DNA of 64,000 nucleotides from Flavobacteriales bacterium (GTDB lineage Bacteria; Bacteroidota; Bacteroidia; Flavobacteriales_D; Sanyastnellaceae). The number at the start of each line of letters is the position of its first letter. Position 1 is the stretch's first letter. The position numbers were made by a program, and so were the translations under genes. This document shows, piece by piece, positions 1 through 7,364 of this stretch. Where the stretch lies: the NCBI GenBank assembly GCA_022447625.1, contig JAKVAX010000001.1, forward strand, positions 1 through 64,000. Direction: 5' to 3'. The notes under the pieces were generated by a model, which worked only from the letters and a program-made list of their open reading frames with translations, did not search any database and was not told the DNA's origin.

Positions 1-67
1 TGTGTATTTTCGGAATGATATCCATCGACTTCTGATAGACTTTGAGCTGCTCAAATGTATTTGCCAT
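1..67 (-). CDS. four-helix-bundle protein (S23/IVP-like), N-terminal part only
   Basis: Reading leftwards from the ATG at 65-67, the 22 visible codons give MANTFEQLKVYQKSMD followed by IIPKIH, and the frame stays open to the window edge. The opening F-x-x-L-x-V-[YW]-x-K-[SA] is typical of the small (about 115-125 aa) four-helix-bundle proteins first described from 23S rRNA intervening sequences and common as stand-alone genes in Bacteroidota. Their role is not established. The next gene to the right is about 400 bases away, separated by short-repeat arrays. The call rests on 22 residues only. Confidence 0.6.
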   Translation of the reverse strand, partial: MANTFEQLKVYQKSMDIIPKIH

Positions 68-214
68 AGCACCAAGCTAAACAACACCACAATCCATTTA
101 ACAACCGTTTTACGCTCGAAGCTCAAAACTTCATAGATGGATAAAAAGTGGCCTGCAGTGCATGATTAGGATAATTGGTTAAACTTCCTTGAAGGTGCTC
201 TAGTTTCATCTATT

Positions 215-367
215 GTGGACCGTGGACTGTGGACTGTGGACTGTGGACCGATTTGTTTTTGTCCTTTAAGAGGAATTGAATATCTATTGAGTCTGTTTAG
301 CATTATTTGGGTTGACACATAATTCACGCGAAGACTAGCGGTCCACAGTCCACAGTCCACGGTCTAC
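215..367. repeat. inverted pair of heptamer arrays (GTGGACY)
   Basis: 215-250 holds five tandem GTGGACC/GTGGACT units. 339-367 holds the same units in reverse complement, three full copies plus edges. The arms can pair over roughly 27 bases around a loop of about 88 bases. Stretch 68-471 has no convincing gene: the only long reading frame across it (166-360, minus) is made largely of the repeat and is rejected. Confidence 0.85.
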
Positions 368-410
368 GAAAGGAAAAGGGGCCAACAATAGTCAGCCCCT
401 CCCAATTCCA

Positions 411-467
411 CAGACGCCGGATGCCAGCCGCCGGAAAAAAGCGGACGCCGGATGCCGGACGCCGGAG
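411..467. repeat. GC-rich short direct repeats (GACGCCGGATGCC type)
   Basis: Units such as GACGCCGGAT, GCCGCCGG, GGACGCCGGATGCC and GGACGCCGG follow one another up to five bases before the stop codon of the SPFH gene. This is another member of the 7-nt repeat class seen elsewhere in the window, but with its own unit. It lies directly downstream of the gene, where a terminator would be expected; no conventional hairpin plus T-run is seen. Confidence 0.7.
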
Positions 468-471
468 TATA

Positions 472-1269
472 CTATTCCGTACCCTCCTCACCGAGAAGCA
501 CAGGTGCCTTCCCGTCAGTAATAATCAACTTCGCATTCGGAGAGTTCGCCAGATCGCGAAGTACTTCCAAGCTGCGTAGTTTGATAATTTGATCGTTGAG
601 TCCTTCAGTAAGAATGAGTTGAGCGTCTCGGGTTCCTTCCGCTTCGATCTTTTTACGCTCAGCTTCTTGGCGTTCTAATTGTAGAACAAATTCCATACGC
701 AGGGCCTCTTGTTCTGCGCGTAGTTTATCTTCAATCGCTGTGTAGAGTCCGTCTGGAAGACTGATGCTTTTGAGGAGAACAGCTTCAATTTCGAAACCAC
801 GTTCCCCAAGTAGGTCGTCCATTCGTTTTAAGATAGATGCCTCGATATCGCTTCGGTTTCCTGAGTGCATGTCTTTCGCGAGGTACTGCGCACAAACGTC
901 GGCAGCAGCAGATCGGAATACACTCAAGATGACCACTTCCTCGTAGTCTAATCCCACTTCTTCAATAACCGCAATTGCTTTCTCAGGCTTAATGTGGTAG
1001 AGAATAGAGATCTCAGACAGTACGTTCAATCCTTCTTTTGAAGGGAGGTTCAGATTTACTTCTAGATTCACCGTTCGGGTCGGGATACGAATGAGGGTCG
1101 TTGTAAATGGATTGATCCCCACCGTTCCAGATTCATGAATCTTAGAGGTTAGTTTCCCAAGGCGTTGCTTCACTCCAACCTCACCCGGTCGGATCACAGC
1201 GCAGCTGGAAAGAATGAACGTTACGAATAGCAGGACGATGCCGCTCAAGGCGATTTTATGATTTTTCAT
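472..1269 (-). CDS. SPFH/prohibitin-family lipoprotein
   Basis: 265 aa. The N-terminus has a signal sequence ending in a lipobox (LSSC, Cys23), so the protein is probably lipid-anchored rather than membrane-spanning. An SPFH/Band 7 domain follows (about 25-200; start PGEVGVKQRLGKL), then a charged helix rich in E, R and A (AEQEALRMEFVLQLERQEAE, about 180-215) typical of prohibitins, which oligomerise into rings on membranes and scaffold other proteins. I chose the ATG at 1267-1269 over the one at 1293, because it places the signal peptide at the N-terminus. A lipobox in this family is worth noting, since most prohibitins use an uncleaved anchor. The exact role is unknown. Confidence 0.8.
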   Translation of the reverse strand: MKNHKIALSGIVLLFVTFILSSCAVIRPGEVGVKQRLGKLTSKIHESGTVGINPFTTTLIRIPTRTVNLEVNLNLPSKEGLNVLSEISILYHIKPEKAIAVIEEVGLDYEEVVILSVFRSAAADVCAQYLAKDMHSGNRSDIEASILKRMDDLLGERGFEIEAVLLKSISLPDGLYTAIEDKLRAEQEALRMEFVLQLERQEAERKKIEAEGTRDAQLILTEGLNDQIIKLRSLEVLRDLANSPNAKLIITDGKAPVLLGEEGTE

Positions 1270-1351
1270 ACTTGATGTTTTTGGTTGATACACGATATGT
1301 GCACGCTAGCAATGCGTGCGACATGGGCAGTTTCAGTAAAGAGAAGAGGGG

Positions 1352-1645
1352 TTATCCTTCTGGAGGAGGATGAGGAACTGGAAGGTGTATCAATGAAGAA
1401 GAATCGATCCAGGAGATAGTATGTTTGTTGAGGTATCCCACAAACGAGCCATGCGAATCAAGCCATGAAAATGTATAGAGCTCGTCTGCTTCTTCTTCAC
1501 CAAACTCCAAAGGTTCACCTTCAGATTTCTCTGAAGTTTCAGTCACTTCGTAGTGATGATCGAATCGATTAAATGTCGGGGTAATCAGGCTAGCGCCGAA
1601 AACAATAACAAGGGCAAATGACAGAACGTGCATCCAACGAAGCAT
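1352..1645 (-). CDS. small membrane protein of unknown function
   Basis: About 97 aa if started at MLRWMHVLSF. There is one hydrophobic segment near the N-terminus (VLSFALVIVFGASLITPTF), then an acidic stretch (SEGEPLEFGEEEADEL) and a proline-rich end (PVPHPPPEG). I do not recognise the family. The frame stays open upstream to 1828, but that part is encoded by the GCGGAAT heptamer array and a REP, so it is unlikely to be protein; ATGs at 1672 and 1678 are alternative starts. The gene is read towards the SPFH gene, 82 bases away. Confidence 0.5.
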   Translation of the reverse strand: MLRWMHVLSFALVIVFGASLITPTFNRFDHHYEVTETSEKSEGEPLEFGEEEADELYTFSWLDSHGSFVGYLNKHTISWIDSSSLIHLPVPHPPPEG

Positions 1646-1747
1646 CGTGTAATGGTTGTAACCTTTCCCCATGAACATAATACAGGTGCGGTAAATGGTT
1701 GTTAAATTCGGTATTAGATGCACAAAAATCATACCGGAATGAGGGGG

Positions 1748-1803
1748 GCGGAACGCGGATCGCGGAATGCGGGTTGCGGAATGCGGAATGTGGAATGCGG
1801 TTC
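1748..1803. repeat. heptamer array GCGGAAT x8 (degenerate)
   Basis: Eight consecutive 7-nt units: GCGGAAC, GCGGATC, GCGGAAT, GCGGGTT, GCGGAAT, GCGGAAT, GTGGAAT, GCGGTTC. The array sits 13 bases before the first REP palindrome. Its unit reappears in reverse complement at 2871-2891, on the other side of the RAYT/REP locus. Confidence 0.85.
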
Positions 1804-1815
1804 TGTCATAGATGT

Positions 1816-1880
1816 GGATGGATTTCATCCATCCCTACGGTTTGGATTTGATGCAGGTGGTGGACGGATTTCATCCGTCC
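1816..1880. repeat. two REP palindromes 3' of the RAYT gene
   Basis: 1816-1834 reads GGATGGATTTCATCCATCC and 1862-1880 reads GGACGGATTTCATCCGTCC. Both are 8-bp stems around a TTC loop. The second carries a T-to-C change in the left arm matched by A-to-G in the right arm, so pairing is preserved. They have the opposite orientation to the REPs on the 5' side of the gene (2518 onwards), and each is followed by CCTAC, the conserved REP flank. Confidence 0.85.
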
Positions 1881-1907
1881 CTACATTTGATAATAGGTCC
1901 ATCCATG

Positions 1908-1926
1908 AACCGGATGTTATCCGGTT
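1908..1926. repeat. palindrome at the RAYT stop codon
   Basis: AACCGGAT, GTT, ATCCGGTT form a perfect 8-bp stem with a 3-base loop that overlaps the stop codon (1925-1927) of the RAYT gene. It has the same 8-3-8 geometry as the REPs but a different sequence. It may act as a weak transcription end or be a diverged REP. Confidence 0.6.
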
Positions 1927-2389
1927 AGAGGTTTTGAGGGTTTTCTCGAATATATCTGGCGGCGTTTTCGATGGCGGTTTGATGGTTTAGGATACGGTCA
2001 TGGTAACCAATTTGCCATTCGAAATCACAATTCTCGATCAATGCCTGTGATGTAACCCTGGCTTTGAAACCGGCTATGACCCGACCTAAGGTTGCTTTTT
2101 GAGGTCCGAATTTTCCAGCGCCTGATTGCTCTTTTGGTAGTCGTCGGTTGAAATGAATAATTAGATGAATATGATCTGGCATAATGACCCATTCTTTTAA
2201 GATCACGTTGGAGTGCACTTCAGGAATATCAAATATGGTTCGCTGCACAATTTCGCCCACCGGAGAAAGAGAGACAGCGCCTTTTTCGACGCTCCCGAAA
2301 TAAGGAAGACGATTCTTTGTGCAAATGGTAATTAGATAATCGGCGGTCTGGCTATAATCCCATCCCTTCTTTCGAATTGAACGATACAT
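1925..2389 (-). CDS. REP-associated tyrosine transposase (RAYT, Y1/HUH family)
   Basis: 154 aa, the usual length of the domesticated single-strand transposases related to IS200/IS605 TnpA that act on REP palindromes. The HUH motif is visible in VIMPDHIHLIIHF (about residues 68-80). The C-terminal block WQIGYHDRILNHQTAIENAA carries the conserved G-Y-H-[DE] and the helix with the expected catalytic tyrosine region, followed by RYIRENPQNL, which is diagnostic of RAYTs. REP palindromes lie on both sides in opposite orientation, as in known RAYT loci. No insertion-sequence ends or target duplications were seen, so this is a resident REP system and not a complete IS. The ATG at 2387-2389 is preceded only by non-coding DNA. 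Confidence 0.9.
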   Translation of the reverse strand: MYRSIRKKGWDYSQTADYLITICTKNRLPYFGSVEKGAVSLSPVGEIVQRTIFDIPEVHSNVILKEWVIMPDHIHLIIHFNRRLPKEQSGAGKFGPQKATLGRVIAGFKARVTSQALIENCDFEWQIGYHDRILNHQTAIENAARYIRENPQNL

Positions 2390-2465
2390 AATGGTAGTTT
2401 CCTTCGAAGGTCTAACCAGAAAATGATCATATCAATTTTTATTGATAATCGTCGGACAGAACTTT

Positions 2466-2845
2466 ACCTGCGTATTTATACGCCGACATTATTTCATTCT
2501 CGAAGGGCGTTCCGTAGGGATGGATGAAATCCATCCGATTCGTGATGAACGAAGAAATTTCACCCCTACGGGATGTTTGATTCTCGAAGGGCGTTCCGTA
2601 GGGATGGATGAAATCCATCCGATTCGTGATGAACGAAGAAATTTCACCCCTGCGGGATGTTTGATTCTCGAAGGGCGTATTTATACGCCGACATTATTTC
2701 ATTCTCGAAGGGCGTACCGTAGGGATGGATGAAATCCATCCGATTCGTGATGAACGAAGAAATTTCACCCCTGCGAGATGTTTGATACGCCGACAACAAT
2801 TCATTCTCAAAAGGTGTTCCGTTAGGATAGATGAAATCCATCCGG
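2466..2845. repeat. REP array 5' of the RAYT gene (four REP units)
   Basis: The core GGATGGATGAAATCCATCC occurs at 2518-2536, 2602-2620 and 2723-2741, with a one-mismatch copy at 2825-2843. The first two are 84 bases apart and embedded in a longer repeat that runs from CTCGAAGGGCGTTCCGTAG, through the core and ATTCGTGATGAACGAAGAAA, to TTTCACCCCTACGGGATG. A second palindrome, GCGTATTTATACGC, starts near 2470 and recurs near 2677. Reading frames in this stretch are artefacts of the repeat. Region 2390-2936 holds no gene. Confidence 0.9.
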
Positions 2846-2870
2846 ACCTAAGAGATAAAAAATCCATTAA

Positions 2871-2891
2871 CCGCAATCCGCATTCCGCGAT
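2871..2891. repeat. heptamer array ATTCCGC x3 (inverse of the 1748 array)
   Basis: CCGCAAT, CCGCATT, CCGCGAT. These are reverse complements of the units at 1748-1803, so the RAYT gene and its REPs lie between inverted heptamer arrays about 1.1 kb apart. Confidence 0.65.
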
Positions 2892-2936
2892 CTCTTTCCC
2901 GCAATAAGAACCTCAAGTCTTTCGTTCACTTTTCGA

Positions 2937-3797
2937 ATGCCTTCATTTCAACTAATTTTTATCTCACTCATTATGGGTTCCTTTTGGGTTGTAATGCCCA
3001 AAGGAGTCTTTGCGCAGTTTTATACCACTGGAAAGATTGAGGAACTCAATGATTCTTCTTGTGATTGCGTAACAGAGTTCATTATTTCTGAGACATACAA
3101 AAGACGCCGTGCTTTTCGAGATACGATTCAAATGAATGAGTATGATGAGGAAGGGGCGCTAGTGGCTGAGCATTTCTATAGCGATAAGCCGCGTAGCATA
3201 TATTACAGCAGAGAAGAAAGTCTACTCAACCACATTTATTATACTTCTGTTGCACTGGATACTCTCTCAGTCAACATTGAATGGGAAAACGGTATGGTAT
3301 CTCTCATCGATACTCGGAGTCCACAATCTTCCTTACTTCAGCGTTTCTCTTATTCGCAAAAGGGTTTCGTCAAAGTTGAAGATTACGTTAGCCACGATCG
3401 AAGCTCCACATCGAGGACTGAATATCATGACGTTGATGAAGGGAAATCGATCGTTACAACAAACAATGAAGACACAGTTTTTGTGTTGATACTCACTAAA
3501 ATTGATTCGATCTCCACTCTAGAAACTGAAATTGATAATGGCTTAGAGCGTCACACTTTGGTCAAGCGCTTGGGTTCTGGCTGTGTGGAATACTATGAGA
3601 AGCACAAGGGAGTCTTCGAACTTCGATACTATGATTGTATTGATGAAACTACGGGCATTGAAACAATTAGAGATTATCATGAAGGCAAATTGCAGCAAAC
3701 AATCGTGATCAGTACAGTAGATGATTCCTTTGTAAAGAGTTACTTCAATCCAAAAGGGAAACTAACGAAGAAGGTTTATAGCGTTAAAGTGAGGTGA
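2937..3797 (+). CDS. exported protein of unknown function
   Basis: 286 aa. The signal peptide (about 1-26, cleavage after VFA in GVFAQF) is clear. The mature part is rich in Tyr, Asp, Ser and Thr and has short beta-strand-like repeats of the form Y-x(3)-G-x-L/V (YDEEGALVAEHFY, YHEGKLQQTIV, YFNPKGKLTKKVY), resembling the loose repeats of YD/RHS-type and MORN-type secreted Bacteroidota proteins. No catalytic motif was recognised. It stands alone between two REP arrays, with no operon partners. The ATG at 2937 is the only start giving a signal peptide. Confidence 0.7.
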   Translation: MPSFQLIFISLIMGSFWVVMPKGVFAQFYTTGKIEELNDSSCDCVTEFIISETYKRRRAFRDTIQMNEYDEEGALVAEHFYSDKPRSIYYSREESLLNHIYYTSVALDTLSVNIEWENGMVSLIDTRSPQSSLLQRFSYSQKGFVKVEDYVSHDRSSTSRTEYHDVDEGKSIVTTNNEDTVFVLILTKIDSISTLETEIDNGLERHTLVKRLGSGCVEYYEKHKGVFELRYYDCIDETTGIETIRDYHEGKLQQTIVISTVDDSFVKSYFNPKGKLTKKVYSVKVR

Positions 3798-3830
3798 GGT
3801 GTATTGCTATGACTTCACATGATTCAGTAG

Positions 3831-3851
3831 GGATTACCCTGTGGGTAATCC
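3831..3851. repeat. second-type REP palindrome
   Basis: GGATTACCC, TGT, GGGTAATCC: a 9-bp stem with a 3-base loop, preceded by the GTAG flank seen before the other REPs. A related, less perfect copy (GGATTGCCCC..GTGAGCAATC) is at 9331-9350. Both are followed at a distance by the same text GGTGTTACGAG and CTACGGGATG or TTACGGGATG. Confidence 0.7.
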
Positions 3852-3939
3852 GGTCACTAGGCTCTGTGGTGTTCAACCCCTACGATGTAGTGTGACCTGT
3901 GGTGATGTTGGGTGTTACGAGATTTCACCCTTACGGGAT

Positions 3940-4145
3940 GTTTGATTCTCGAAAGGCGTATTTATACGCCGTCAATATCTCATTCTCTAAGGGCGTTCCG
4001 TAGGGATGGATGAAATCCATCCGGTTCGTGATGAACGAAGAAATTTCATCCCTGCGGGATGTTTGATTCTCCGAAGGCGTATTTATACGCCGACATTATT
4101 TCATTCTCGAAGGGCGTTCCGTAGGGATGGATGAAATCCATCCAA
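3940..4145. repeat. REP array (two REP units)
   Basis: Cores GGATGGATGAAATCCATCC at 4004-4022 and 4125-4143, with the same flanks as the 2466-2845 array, including CTACGGGATG-like text, GCGTATTTATACGC and GGGCGTTCCGTAG. The spacing between cores is 121 bases because a GCGTATTTATACGC segment is inserted. Region 3798-4247 holds no gene. Confidence 0.9.
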
Positions 4146-4202
4146 TCGTTGATGAAAAATGGAAATTTCCTCCATGCCGTATCCCCAAATTCGGTAACCT
4201 TC

Positions 4203-4244
4203 ATTCCACATTCCACATTCCACATTCCACATTCCACATTCCAC
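4203..4244. repeat. heptamer array ATTCCAC x6
   Basis: Six exact tandem copies of ATTCCAC ending four bases before the aroA stop codon. Perfect identity suggests recent expansion. The unit differs by one base from ATTCCGC at 2871-2891. Confidence 0.9.
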
Positions 4245-4247
4245 GTC

Positions 4248-5492
4248 TCACCCCATCAACACCTCCAAATCATCCCAAAACTCAGGATAACTCTTCTGAA
4301 CCGCCTCCGCATTGGTGATCGTTACCGGACCTCCTTGAAGGCCGAGCAGAGCGCCCGCCATCGCAATGCGGTGGTCGTTGTGTGAATCGATGGTGCAGCG
4401 TTGAACTTCACCTGGGTGTACCGTCATCACGTCACCCTCGAGGTCTACGCGGATGCCGGCCTCTTTGAAGATAGATTGTATGACGACGCCTCGGTCGCTT
4501 TCCTTGTGCTTGAGGCGGTGGACTCCCGTGATCTTGCTTGGCTTGTCGCAGGCTACGGCGAGGGCGGCAAGGGCAGGGAAGAGGTCTGGACAATCCGTTG
4601 CATCGAAGTTGAAGCCGCGGAGTTTGTGGGCTTGAATGCGGTACTTGCCGTCTTGGTTCATCAGCTTGGCCCCGGCGAATAATAAGGCCCCGGTTATCGC
4701 TTGATCAGCCTGGGTGAATTTCTGCCCGAGTCCATCAACGAAGATGCCGTTTTTGCTGGCTACGGCGCCTGCAACGAGTAGGGCAGCGCCGGCTGACCAA
4801 TCACCTTCAACCGTTACTTCGGCGGGGGTGTATGCTTGTCCACCGGGGATGGTGAAGCGTTGGTAGTCTTTGTGCATGGTGCGAATACCGAAGGTATCAA
4901 GCACCTCTAGGGTCATATCTACGTAGGGCTTGCTCTTGAGGGAATCTACCTCAATGACCGTATCATTTTCCGCAAGGGGAAGAGCCATGAGTAGTCCAGA
5001 AAGAAACTGTGAGCTTAATGAGCCATCAAGCTTGGCGCTTCCTCCGGTGAAAGGACCTTGGATCAGCGCTGGAAGTTTGCCTTCCGTAGTGTTGATCTGC
5101 GCTCCAAGTTGCGGGAAGACTTTCTCAAACTCGGTGAGTGGACGTTCCAAGAGACTGCCCATTCCGTTGAGCTTTACTTCATAACCAGACATCGCTCCGA
5201 CCGCCGCAAATAGGCGCATGCCGAGGCCTGATTCACCCACGTTCAATTCATACTCCGGAGCTTGTTTGCCTCCCTCGATATGTAGACTATTGTTCTTGTC
5301 TTCGTTGACTTCTGCACCTAAAATGAGGGCGCAGTCAAGTGCGTGAAATGAATCTTGATTGGCGGCTGGATTATGGATGATCGCTGTTCCGCGAGAAAGG
5401 AGGGAGGCAACGATTAAACGCTGCATCAAGCTTTTCGACCCCGGGGCCGTTACTGTGCCTTCCAGATTCGATTTGCCGATGGTCTTTTTCAC
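4248..5492 (-). CDS. aroA: 3-phosphoshikimate 1-carboxyvinyltransferase (EPSP synthase)
   Basis: 414 aa. Transfers enolpyruvyl from PEP to shikimate-3-phosphate, the sixth step of the shikimate pathway. Family blocks are in order: substrate-binding APGSKSLMQRLIVASLLSRG (about 16-35), GESGLGMRLFAAVGA, LSSQFLSGLLMALPL, the switch region CPDLFPALAALAVA, LKHKESDR, and HNDHRIAMAGALLGL near the C-terminus. The start codon is GTG (5490-5492), immediately after the menG stop, with AAAGGA just upstream inside menG as a ribosome site; this favours translational coupling. Length is slightly below the usual 425-430. Confidence 0.95.
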   Translation of the reverse strand: MKKTIGKSNLEGTVTAPGSKSLMQRLIVASLLSRGTAIIHNPAANQDSFHALDCALILGAEVNEDKNNSLHIEGGKQAPEYELNVGESGLGMRLFAAVGAMSGYEVKLNGMGSLLERPLTEFEKVFPQLGAQINTTEGKLPALIQGPFTGGSAKLDGSLSSQFLSGLLMALPLAENDTVIEVDSLKSKPYVDMTLEVLDTFGIRTMHKDYQRFTIPGGQAYTPAEVTVEGDWSAGAALLVAGAVASKNGIFVDGLGQKFTQADQAITGALLFAGAKLMNQDGKYRIQAHKLRGFNFDATDCPDLFPALAALAVACDKPSKITGVHRLKHKESDRGVVIQSIFKEAGIRVDLEGDVMTVHPGEVQRCTIDSHNDHRIAMAGALLGLQGGPVTITNAEAVQKSYPEFWDDLEVLMG

Positions 5493-6233
5493 CTATCCTT
5501 TTTTACCGGTGTAGATGGTGGCGATTCCACCTGTCAAAGCTTTGCGTTCCACGCTAGTGTAACCACAACGCTTCATAATTTCTAAGAACTCATCTCCTTC
5601 AGGAAAAGCTGCTACCGACTCCGGGAGGTAAGTATAGGCGCGACTGTCTTTGGAGAGCAGACGACCTACGATTGGCAGAATGGCCTTGAAGTAGAACCAG
5701 TACAACTGCTTAAATGGGAAACTACGAGGCTTGGAGAATTCGAGGATGAATCCGGTAGCACCCGGACGAAGTACACGAAGCATTTCGGTGAGTCCTTTTT
5801 CAAGGTTCTCGAAATTACGTACCCCGAAAGCTGCGGTATAGGCATCGAAGTAATCATCTTCAAACGGAAGGTTTTCAGAGTCTCCGTATTTCAATTCGAT
5901 GAGTTGGTCGAGTCCTTTCTTCTTCAACTTCTCGCGGCCAATGTCAAGCATCCCGTTCGAGATATCCACCCCTATGATTTTCTCAGCATCAGCACCCATG
6001 CGAGCTGCTTCGATGGCGAAGTCACCGGTACCCGTAGCGACATCCATGATGCGCTTTGGTTTCAGCTTTTTCATCATTCGAATGGCTTTCTTACGCCATA
6101 GGATATCGATCCCAAATGATAATACGTGATTGAGTTGGTCGTAGCTGTGAGCGATGTTATCAAACATCTCCGCTACCTGCTCTTTCTTAGCGCGGTCTTC
6201 AGTTGAAGAATATGGAGTGACTTTCGTTCCCAA
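5493..6233 (-). CDS. menG: demethylmenaquinone methyltransferase
   Basis: About 246 aa, UbiE/MenG family. Methylates demethylmenaquinone with SAM in the last step of menaquinone synthesis, consistent with a Bacteroidota respiratory chain. The SAM-binding motif I is IMDVATGTGDFAIEA; downstream family motifs are YFDAYTAAFGVRNFENLEKG and MLRVLRPGATGFILEFSKP. There is no in-frame ATG at the N-terminus. I place the start at the TTG of 6231-6233, which gives M-G-T-K-V-T-P-Y, like the M-x-K-V-T-P-Y start of relatives; a TTG at 6254 would add seven residues. The gene abuts aroA with no gap, so the two are probably co-transcribed. Confidence 0.92.
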   Translation of the reverse strand: MGTKVTPYSSTEDRAKKEQVAEMFDNIAHSYDQLNHVLSFGIDILWRKKAIRMMKKLKPKRIMDVATGTGDFAIEAARMGADAEKIIGVDISNGMLDIGREKLKKKGLDQLIELKYGDSENLPFEDDYFDAYTAAFGVRNFENLEKGLTEMLRVLRPGATGFILEFSKPRSFPFKQLYWFYFKAILPIVGRLLSKDSRAYTYLPESVAAFPEGDEFLEIMKRCGYTSVERKALTGGIATIYTGKKG

Positions 6234-6311
6234 GGAAATAAAATTGCGGTGCAAGATTACGCAAAAGGCGTCAAGTGATAATCAGTTGAAGGGCGCCAAT
6301 GTTCAGATTCA

Positions 6312-7112
6312 TCAATAATTCAACATGCCATCAATGCGGGTCAACAGTTTCTCATCATAGAGAATCTTATAGTGGCCCAAGCCATCCAACACCTCCAACT
6401 CGCAATTGGCAAGGTTCTGTTGAATTCGCTCACTCCATTCTAGGGGCAATACGCGATCATTGCTACCATGAAAGATCTTCGCCTCATTTGGCTTGAGACT
6501 CTTCACGAACTCACTCACGGCCAGTACATTCGGGTCTTTGCCCGTCTCCTCCTGAAACTTGTTCAGAATACGCGTGACCATCTTATCACTCAACTTCAAC
6601 TGCGCTGCAATTTGCTCTACACGTGCCTTCAAGGTGTCTGGCGAAGTCACCATCACCAATTGATGCAATGGGTAATCACCTCGTTCCCAAAGCGCATAAG
6701 TCAAAGGCACGCTACCAAACGAATGCGACATGATAAAAGGATAGTTGTTGGCTTTTAGGAATTCCAACACCAGGTCTTTGTAGTCAAAGATGTTCGTTGG
6801 CGCTTTGGTGCTGAACCCGTGGCTCGGTGCATCAAAACTCTCCACGGTAAATCCTCTGTCAACTAAGAGCGGGACAATCGCCGCAAAGTTCGCTGCTTGT
6901 CCTTCCCATCCATGCACCAACAACGCTTTCTTAGGGCCATGTCCCCAAGTATACGTAGCGATGTCGAATTGCTTAAATTTTTTAGTCGCCCTCCGGGCGG
7001 AACGGATGACTCCTTCTTCATGCGGTCGTAGCTTATGAACTTCAGGGTTACTGAGCTTATGAAAGGCTTTTTTGACCAGGAAATCAGGGGCGAGGGCTTC
7101 GAGAATTTTCAT
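6312..7112 (-). CDS. alpha/beta hydrolase
   Basis: 266 aa, single alpha/beta-hydrolase fold. Oxyanion strand motif LLVHGWEGQAANF (about 64-76); nucleophile elbow MSHSFGSVPL (S-x-S-x-G, about 130); an acid residue in HGSNDRVLPLEW (about 217); and the catalytic His in DGLGHYKIL (about 247). There is no signal peptide, so it is cytoplasmic. The substrate cannot be told: the family includes esterases and thioesterases. It lies downstream of menG/aroA's start on the same strand but is separated by short-repeat DNA, so it is probably its own unit. Confidence 0.85.
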   Translation of the reverse strand: MKILEALAPDFLVKKAFHKLSNPEVHKLRPHEEGVIRSARRATKKFKQFDIATYTWGHGPKKALLVHGWEGQAANFAAIVPLLVDRGFTVESFDAPSHGFSTKAPTNIFDYKDLVLEFLKANNYPFIMSHSFGSVPLTYALWERGDYPLHQLVMVTSPDTLKARVEQIAAQLKLSDKMVTRILNKFQEETGKDPNVLAVSEFVKSLKPNEAKIFHGSNDRVLPLEWSERIQQNLANCELEVLDGLGHYKILYDEKLLTRIDGMLNY

Positions 7113-7128
7113 CTACGCAAATCTAGAA

Positions 7129-7255
7129 ACGATAATTGATAATCTATAACGGGCGAAATGGCGAAATGGCGAAATGGCTAAATGTGATGAGGCTATAGGA
7201 GTTGGGCTTTAGGCGTTAGTGAAGTGTTATCGTTTATAGATTATAGTTTATCGAT
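7129..7255. repeat. octamer array inside an imperfect inverted repeat
   Basis: 7152-7183 holds GGCGAAAT three times followed by GGCTAAAT. The array is bracketed by AT-rich arms near 7132-7151 (ATAATTGATAATCTATAAC) and near 7229-7252 (CGTTTATAGATTATAGTTTA), which are roughly reverse complements. No gene is seen between 7113 and 7364. Confidence 0.65.
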
Positions 7256-7364
7256 TAGCCGAAGGCTTTCTTCTATCGGATTTGGCTTACAGAGAGATGG
7301 GAAGCTTTCTGTAATCCTTCTTCCTTTGGGAGAGTACAGGATGGTGAACCCAATTTAAAAGACT

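Noticed and set aside
166-360. 64-residue reading frame on the minus strand
   Set aside because: It runs through both heptamer arrays and has no start context.
1925-2389. Calling the transposase a complete IS200/IS605 element
   Set aside because: No element ends, TnpB or target site were seen; the surrounding REPs and C-terminal motif fit a RAYT.
2466-2845. Regularly spaced repeats that might be a CRISPR array
   Set aside because: The spacers between cores are themselves repeats, the cores are palindromes of 19 bases with 84-120 base spacing, and no cas gene is near.
2442-2907. Several reading frames of 60-96 residues on both strands
   Set aside because: They are encoded by REP units and repeat the same peptide text; no independent coding signal.
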